From the NCBI GenBank assembly GCA_021815655.1, contig JAKAGJ010000021.1, positions 1-10,702 of the forward strand: a stretch of 10,702 nucleotides of DNA, given 5' to 3'. A program made the translations under genes and the position numbers. This stretch comes from Deltaproteobacteria bacterium. Its GTDB lineage: Bacteria > Desulfobacterota > Desulfarculia > Desulfarculales > Desulfarculaceae. The notes beneath the pieces were generated by a model. It was not told the DNA's origin and ran no database searches. It was given only the letters and a program-made list of their open reading frames with translations. Of this stretch, positions 6,997 through 10,702 are shown piece after piece. Position 1 is the stretch's first letter. Each line of letters opens with the position of its first letter.

Positions 6997-9141
6997 CTAG
7001 CCCAGGCCCAGCAGGCGGCCGCCCTGGTAGACCAGCAGCGCCAGCAGGTAGGCCACCAGGGTGTGGTGCAGCATGGCGAACAAGGGCCAGCGCCAACCGC
7101 CGGTCTCGCGGCGGATCACGGCCAGGGTGGCCACGCAGGGCGAGTAGATCATCACGAAGATCATCAGGGCGAAGGCGGCCAGGGGCGTCCAGCCCGGGCT
7201 GGCGGCCAGGCGCTTGGCCAGGGGCTCGGCGTCCACGCTCTTCTTGGCGCCCTGGCCCAGGCTGTAGGCCGTGCCCATGGTGGAGACGATCACCTCCTTG
7301 GCCGCCAAGCCGCCCACCAGGGCCACGTTGGTGCGCCAGTCAAAGCCCAGGGGATCGGTGACCACGGTCAGCACCCGCCCCAGGCGGCCGGCCACGGTGG
7401 CCGAGAGCTCGGCGGCGGCCCGCTGGTTGGCCACTTCCTGGCGTTCCTGGTCGCTTTGAGCCTGGGCGGCCAGGCGCTCGTAGCGGGCGGCCTGCTGGGC
7501 GTCCAGGCCGGGAAAGCTCATCAGCGCCCAGACCACCAGGCTCACGGCCAAGAGGATGGTGCCGGCCTTCTTGACGTACTGCCAGGTGCGTTCCCAGGTG
7601 TGGATAAAAAGACCCTTGAGGGTGGGGGTGCGGTAGGGCGGCAGCTCCATGACAAAGGGGGCCTGGCTGCCCTTGAGCAGGGAGGAACGCAACAGCCGCG
7701 CCGCCAGGAGGGCCACGCCCCAGGAAATGATGGTCAGGGCGAACATCACGTCCGCCTGGCGGTGGGCGAAGAAGGCGCTGATAAGAAGGCTGTAGACCGG
7801 CAGCTTGGCCCCGCAGTTCATGAAGGGCACCACCAAGATGGTGGCCAGGCGGGCCTGGGGGTCCTTCAAGGTGCGCGTGGCCATCACCGCCGGCACCGCG
7901 CAGCCGCCGCTGATGCCGCCGCCCACGATGAGGCTTATCACCGAGTTGCCGTGCAGGCCGAAGGCCCGAAGCAGGCGGTCCATGAGGTAGGCCATGCGGG
8001 CCATGTAGCCCGAGTCCTCCATGATGGCGATGGCGAAGAACATGAACATGATGAGCGGCACGAATCCCAGCACCCCGCCCACGCCGTCTATGACGCCGCT
8101 GACGATGAGCGAGCGCAGGATGCCCTCGGGCAGAGTCGCCTCCACGGCGCCGCCCAGCCAGCCGAATAGCCGCTCGAACCACTCCACCGGGGTCTTGCTG
8201 GCCCAAAAGACGAACTGGTAGACGCCGTAGAGCACTCCCAGCAGAAACAGCGGCCCGATGAGCCGGTTGGTCAGCACCCGGTCCACCTTGTCGCTGAAGT
8301 CCATGCGCACCTCGCGCTCCAGGACCAGGGCCTGGCGGGCGATGGCGCTGATGAAGCCGTAACGGTAGTCGGCGATGACGCTCTCGGGCTCGTCATCCAG
8401 GGTGGCTCGCATGTGCTCGCTCAACCGTTGACAAACCGGCAGTATCTGGCCGGCCAGGGCTTGGTTCTCGCGCACGCGCTCCATCACCTCGCTGTCGCCC
8501 TCCAGGCACTTCAAGGCCAGCCAACGCGCCGAGAGAAGCCCCTGGCGGGGGGTGGCGCCCTCCAGGAGGGCGGCCAGCTCGCTTAAGCCCTGGTCCACGT
8601 CCGCGCCGTAGGAGATGTTCAGAGGCTTCCACTGGGGGTGCTGGGAGCCCAGCAGCACGGCCTGGCGCAGAAGCTCCTGCACGCCCTGGCCGCTGCGGGC
8701 CACCAGGGGCACCACCGGCAGGCCCATCAACTGCGAGAGCTTGGCCACGTCGATCTTCATGCCCCGCTGCTCGGCCACGTCCATCATGTTCAGGCCGATG
8801 ACCAGGGGCACGCCCAGCTCCATCAGCTGCACGGCCAGGTAGAGGTTGCGCTCCAGGTTGGAGGCGTCCACCACGTCCACCACCACATCGGGGCGGTCGC
8901 CGATGAGGTAGTTGCGCGCCACCAGCTCCTCCAGCGAATAGGCCGTCAGGCTGTAGGTGCCGGGCAGGTCCACGATCTTCACCGCCTGGCCGTCCAGGCG
9001 GGCCTCGCCTTCCTTCTTGTCCACGGTGACGCCGGGATAGTTGCCCACGTGCTGGCGCGCGCCGGTGAGCGCATTGAACAGGCTGGTCTTGCCGGCGTTG
9101 GGGTTGCCGGCCAGGGCCACGATAAGCTGCGCCTGGCTCAT
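6997..9141 (-). CDS. feoB: Ferrous iron transporter FeoB
   Basis: This is the inner-membrane Fe2+ transporter with an N-terminal G-protein domain, 714 residues from the ATG at 9141. The GTPase motifs are GNPNAGKTS (12-20, G1), NYPGVTVDKKEG (switch I/G2), DLPGTYSL (58-65, G3) and NMMD (118-121, G4, where most G proteins have NKxD). A helical spacer follows, then the membrane part with two Gate motifs: GCAVPAVMATRT (413-424) and NCGAKLPVY (442-450), whose Cys is conserved in FeoB pores. The C-terminal helices end in ALLVYQGGRLLGLG. GGAG lies eight bases before the ATG. A GTG at 9150 would overlap the feoA stop as GTGA and add three residues, and cannot be excluded. The gene is fifth from the right, between feoA and the Cys-rich helper. 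A Fur box upstream of feoA suggests iron repression. Confidence 0.97.
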   Translation of the reverse strand: MSQAQLIVALAGNPNAGKTSLFNALTGARQHVGNYPGVTVDKKEGEARLDGQAVKIVDLPGTYSLTAYSLEELVARNYLIGDRPDVVVDVVDASNLERNLYLAVQLMELGVPLVIGLNMMDVAEQRGMKIDVAKLSQLMGLPVVPLVARSGQGVQELLRQAVLLGSQHPQWKPLNISYGADVDQGLSELAALLEGATPRQGLLSARWLALKCLEGDSEVMERVRENQALAGQILPVCQRLSEHMRATLDDEPESVIADYRYGFISAIARQALVLEREVRMDFSDKVDRVLTNRLIGPLFLLGVLYGVYQFVFWASKTPVEWFERLFGWLGGAVEATLPEGILRSLIVSGVIDGVGGVLGFVPLIMFMFFAIAIMEDSGYMARMAYLMDRLLRAFGLHGNSVISLIVGGGISGGCAVPAVMATRTLKDPQARLATILVVPFMNCGAKLPVYSLLISAFFAHRQADVMFALTIISWGVALLAARLLRSSLLKGSQAPFVMELPPYRTPTLKGLFIHTWERTWQYVKKAGTILLAVSLVVWALMSFPGLDAQQAARYERLAAQAQSDQERQEVANQRAAAELSATVAGRLGRVLTVVTDPLGFDWRTNVALVGGLAAKEVIVSTMGTAYSLGQGAKKSVDAEPLAKRLAASPGWTPLAAFALMIFVMIYSPCVATLAVIRRETGGWRWPLFAMLHHTLVAYLLALLVYQGGRLLGLG

Positions 9142-9146
9142 GGGGT

Positions 9147-9380
9147 TCACTCCACTTCCACGATGATATGGTCGGCCTCGTTGTTGCGCAAAGTCAGGTT
9201 GTAGCCCCGGAGCTTGATCTCCACCGGGTCCTTCAAGGGCGCCCGTCCGATGACCTTCAGGGGGGTGCCGGGCACCAGGCCCATGTCGCGCAGGCGACGG
9301 CCCAACTCGCCGCCGGTGGTCACCTTGGCCACCACGGCGCTCTGTCCGGGGGCCAAATGCCGCAGGGATATGGTCTGCAT
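9147..9380 (-). CDS. feoA: Ferrous iron transport protein FeoA
   Basis: This 77-residue SH3-like cytoplasmic protein is thought to act with FeoB at its G-protein domain. MQTISLRHLAPGQSAVVAKV, GELGRRLRDMGLVPGTPLKV and DPVEIKLRGYNLTLRNNEAD follow the family from end to end. The ATG at 9380 gives the normal length and has AAGAG and GGAG just upstream. A TTG at 9410 would start inside the candidate Fur box and add a non-family leader, so I rejected it. It begins 84 bases after the fur-feoA stop, behind a terminator, and ends five bases before the feoB ATG (overlapping if feoB starts at GTG). It is therefore the first gene of its own feo transcript. Confidence 0.94.
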   Translation of the reverse strand: MQTISLRHLAPGQSAVVAKVTTGGELGRRLRDMGLVPGTPLKVIGRAPLKDPVEIKLRGYNLTLRNNEADHIIVEVE

Positions 9381-9400
9381 ACTCTTGCTACTCCAAAACA

Positions 9401-9424
9401 GCAATTGCAACTCAATTGCAATTA
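9401..9424 (-). promoter_or_regulatory. Candidate Fur box upstream of feoA
   Basis: Within an AT-rich patch, TGCAACT-C-AATTGCA (9406-9420) forms a 7-1-7 inverted repeat with one mismatch. This is the same geometry as the classical TGATAAT-n-ATTATCA Fur box but with different bases. The surrounding 24 bases match the site upstream of fur-feoA (10210-10233) at 21 positions. A -10-like AATAAT (minus strand, 9421-9426) lies directly before it, which would put the box over the transcription start. No convincing -35 was found. Confidence 0.6.
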
Positions 9425-9430
9425 TTGGCC

Positions 9431-9453
9431 ATAATAAAAGGCCCGCGCGGGCC
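9431..9453 (-). terminator. Intrinsic terminator after fur-feoA
   Basis: On the minus strand GGCCC-GCGC-GGGCC (9440-9453) is followed at once by TTTTATTAT (9431-9439). It starts 11 bases after the fur-feoA stop and separates the regulator from feoA. The stem is only five base pairs but entirely GC. Confidence 0.7.
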
Positions 9454-9464
9454 GTAATTGCCTC

Positions 9465-10166
9465 TCAGGCCGCCGCAGTGCCGCAGCCGTTGTTCACATG
9501 GCTGACCAGGACCTTTTGGGCCGCGCCGCGCCCCAGGGCCACCCGGCAGCCCTTGACCGCGATGACCATGTTGCCGCCGCCGGAGCTTATCACCTCCAGC
9601 TCGCTGCCCAGTTGCAAACCCAGGTCCTGGAGCTGGCAGGCCAGCCCTTGGCCGCCGGCCAGGCGCTCCACGCGCAGGCGCTCGCCCGGGGCCGCCAGGG
9701 CCAGGGGCAGGGAGGGCTGGCGGGAGGCCAGGCACTCCTGGCACAGGCCGTAGATGTGCAGGGCGTGGCGCAGGGGATGAAAGCCCTGGGACCGGGCCAC
9801 CTTCTGTTGCAGGGCCTCCAGGTCGGGATCGTGGAATTCGTGGATGGAACCGCAGCGGGTGCAGATCAGGTGGTCGTGGTGCTCGCCCAGATGGCGGTGC
9901 TCGTAGCGCGGCGGCCCTCCCTCAAACTCCCGGCGGGTAGCCAAGCCGAAGCGGGTAAGCAGGTCCAGGGTTTGGGCCACGAAGGAGGGCTCCAGGTCCA
10001 CCCCGCCGGCGGCCAGCAGCCGCTGGCAGTCGCTGGCGCTCATATGACCCTCGTGACCCAGGAAGGCCTGCAACACCGCCAAACGGTCGGCCACGCGATC
10101 CACGCGCTGCTGGTGCAGCAGGCGTTCGAACTGCCGGCTCTCTTCTTGGTGCAGGACCTGGTTCAA
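9465..10166 (-). CDS. Fur-family regulator with C-terminal FeoA domain
   Basis: This 233-residue protein joins two families. Residues 1-150 are a Fur-type repressor: an N-terminal winged helix (RVADRLAVLQAFLGHEGHMS, 24-43), GLATRREFEGGPPRYEHR, then the metal region HHDHLICTRCG with Cys102 and Cys105 and LCQEC with Cys142 and Cys145, the structural zinc ligands. Residues 154-222 are a FeoA/SH3-like domain (APGERLRVERLAGGQGLACQ, LQDLGLQLGSELEV, MVIAVKGCRVALG). Fur proteins are normally about 140-150 residues, so the extension is a true fusion; no stop or frame change separates the parts. The start is TTG at 10166, with AGGGAG eight bases upstream; the next in-frame ATG would delete part of the DNA-binding domain. 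It lies upstream of feoAB with its own terminator and probably represses itself and feo when iron is plentiful. The role of the fused domain is inferred. Confidence 0.9.
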   Translation of the reverse strand: MNQVLHQEESRQFERLLHQQRVDRVADRLAVLQAFLGHEGHMSASDCQRLLAAGGVDLEPSFVAQTLDLLTRFGLATRREFEGGPPRYEHRHLGEHHDHLICTRCGSIHEFHDPDLEALQQKVARSQGFHPLRHALHIYGLCQECLASRQPSLPLALAAPGERLRVERLAGGQGLACQLQDLGLQLGSELEVISSGGGNMVIAVKGCRVALGRGAAQKVLVSHVNNGCGTAAA

Positions 10167-10190
10167 CGGCTCATCTCCCTGGTTGGCGCA

Positions 10191-10219
10191 AGCCTACCAG
10201 AGGGGGCATGCAATTGCAA
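10191..10219 (-). promoter_or_regulatory. Candidate promoter of fur-feoA
   Basis: TTGCAA (10214-10219) and TAGGCT (10191-10196) are spaced by exactly 17 bases on the minus strand. They match the sigma-70 consensus at four and three positions. Transcription would start near 10184, giving a leader of about 18 bases that still contains the AGGGAG ribosome-binding site. The -35 lies within the candidate Fur box, as expected for autorepression. Confidence 0.4.
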
Positions 10220-10233
10220 CTCAGTTTCAATAA
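10210..10233 (-). promoter_or_regulatory. Candidate Fur box upstream of fur-feoA
   Basis: TGCAACT-C-AGTTTCA (10215-10229) is a 7-1-7 inverted repeat with one mismatch (TGCAACT against TGAAACT). The 24-base segment matches the feoA-upstream site at 21 positions and overlaps the candidate -35 element. It is one of only two obvious AT-rich patches in the right half of the window. Confidence 0.6.
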
Positions 10234-10304
10234 AATCCGGTAACGCCCCCCGTAGACTGAAGATAAGTCCGGCGGGGCGGGAGGCAAGAGGCGGCGGGCA
10301 GGTC

Positions 10305-10399
10305 GGAGGCATCCCTCGGCCTAACCGCTTGTCGCCGCGCGCCCTGGGCAGCGGGTTGTCCAGGTCACCCAAGGCAATGAAGTTCCCCGCCGAGCCTCC
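10305..10399 (-). ncRNA. Possible structured RNA between the TusA-like gene and fur-feoA
   Basis: On the minus strand GGAGGC and TCGGC (10389-10399) pair with GCCGA and GCCTCC (10305-10320) as an 11-bp stem interrupted by a five-base bulge. Inside, CCTTGGG (10368-10374) pairs with CCCAGGG (10342-10348). One of these pairs is G-U on the minus strand but would be a C-A mismatch on the plus strand, which favours minus-strand transcription. No known riboswitch or RNA family was recognised. A stem of this size could arise by chance in such GC-rich DNA, so this is a weak call. Confidence 0.2.
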
Positions 10400-10432
10400 C
10401 CTGACGCTTCCTCTGGCCGCGCCGGCCCAGCC

Positions 10433-10681
10433 CTAGCCTCTTTCGCCTCCGCCCCGGGCCAAGAGCAGGCTGTAGCCCTGGGCGCCCTGGCGGCAGTGCA
10501 GGCAGCGGTCGCCACCCCGGCGCACGATGACGGGCAGGTCGCGGGCCCAACAGGGGCTGGTCAGCCGGACCTCCAGCTGCTGGCCGGGGGCGAGAAGGGC
10601 CAGGGCCCGGCGCACCAACAGGGGCAGCACCGGCGAGTCGCCGTCGCGCAGGTCCAACAGTAGCGGGTCAGGGCTGGTCAT
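10433..10681 (-). CDS. TusA/SirA-like small protein lacking the catalytic cysteine
   Basis: The 82-residue product follows the TusA fold: LLLDLRDGDSPVLPLLVRRA (8-27), LLAPGQQLEVRL (29-40), SPCWARDLPVIVRRGG (42-57), and a closing strand SLLLARGG. True TusA proteins carry the CPxP motif whose Cys relays persulfide sulfur. Here the aligned position is Ser16 (SPVLP), so ordinary sulfur transfer through it is unlikely. Three other cysteines exist: Cys44 and the pair CLHC (Cys60, Cys63), which could bind metal or form a disulfide. The ATG at 10681 has AGAGG nine bases upstream; a GTG at 10699 would add six residues. After the stop there is a GC hairpin (about 10412-10430) without a T-run. A link to the iron genes is unproven, since 266 bases separate them. 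Confidence 0.65.
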   Translation of the reverse strand: MTSPDPLLLDLRDGDSPVLPLLVRRALALLAPGQQLEVRLTSPCWARDLPVIVRRGGDRCLHCRQGAQGYSLLLARGGGERG

Positions 10682-10702
10682 GGTCTTGATCCTCTGCACC
10701 GC

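Noticed and set aside
6745..8169. Long open frame on the plus strand opposite feoB and the Cys-rich gene
   Set aside because: It is a mirror of GC-biased codons of feoB. The product is rich in His, Gln, Gly and Arg with no recognisable domain, while feoB on the other strand is unmistakable.
9378..9410. TTG start for feoA giving ten extra residues
   Set aside because: It would begin within the inverted repeat of the candidate operator, and the extra residues do not belong to FeoA.
9421..9435. Second 7-1-7-like palindrome, ATTATTG-G-CCATAAT, next to the feoA operator
   Set aside because: It overlaps the terminator T-run and a -10-like element and has no counterpart upstream of fur-feoA, so it is not called as a separate operator.
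10163..10372. 69-residue minus-strand frame between the TusA-like gene and fur-feoA
   Set aside because: There is no good ribosome-binding site. The product is Pro/Arg-rich without family features, and it passes through the candidate Fur box and promoter.
9498..10436. 312-codon plus-strand frame opposite fur-feoA, reaching into the intergenic region
   Set aside because: No domain is visible; its composition is typical of an antisense shadow, and it runs through both candidate operator regions.

Overview
All genes seen here lie on the minus strand, so transcription runs from the right end of the window to the left. The DNA is very GC-rich, with strong GC third-position bias. Together with an anaerobe-style cobalamin/feo gene set, this suggests a high-GC member of the former Deltaproteobacteria (Desulfobacterota, perhaps Desulfarculales-like). 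That placement is inferred from gene content and composition; no taxonomic marker is present.

Right part (about 6764-10681): an iron block. It begins with a small TusA-fold protein whose catalytic Cys position is Ser, then a 266-bp intergenic region. Next comes a Fur-family regulator with a FeoA (SH3-like) domain fused to its C-terminus, closed by a hairpin terminator. Then feoA, feoB and a small Cys-rich FeoB-associated membrane protein form a ferrous-iron uptake operon. Two AT-rich sites matching at 21 of 24 positions lie upstream of fur-feoA and of feoA. They look like divergent 7-1-7 Fur boxes, which would make the regulator control itself and feo.

Middle (6477-6763): 287 bp without a gene, holding a TTGACA -35-like element, an inverted repeat around it, and a chain of GC-rich hairpins forming a long leader. 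No cobalamin riboswitch core could be recognised, although the operon below is of the type often controlled by one.

Left part (1-6476): a tightly packed corrinoid operon. In order of transcription it holds a signal-peptide-bearing putative outer-membrane beta-barrel, a small protein of unknown function, a BtuC/FecCD permease, an ABC ATPase, a BtuF-type binding protein, cbiA, cbiC and the 5' part of cbiL, which runs off the window. From permease to cbiC every junction overlaps by 4 or 8 bases, so these genes are probably translationally coupled. The layout joins uptake of a corrinoid or metal complex to corrin-ring synthesis and amidation.

The most notable points are the Fur-FeoA fusion with its paired candidate operators, the outer-membrane barrel and unknown small protein at the head of a B12-type transporter operon, a perfect 12-bp hairpin enclosing the permease ribosome-binding site, and a possible structured RNA between the TusA-like gene and fur.
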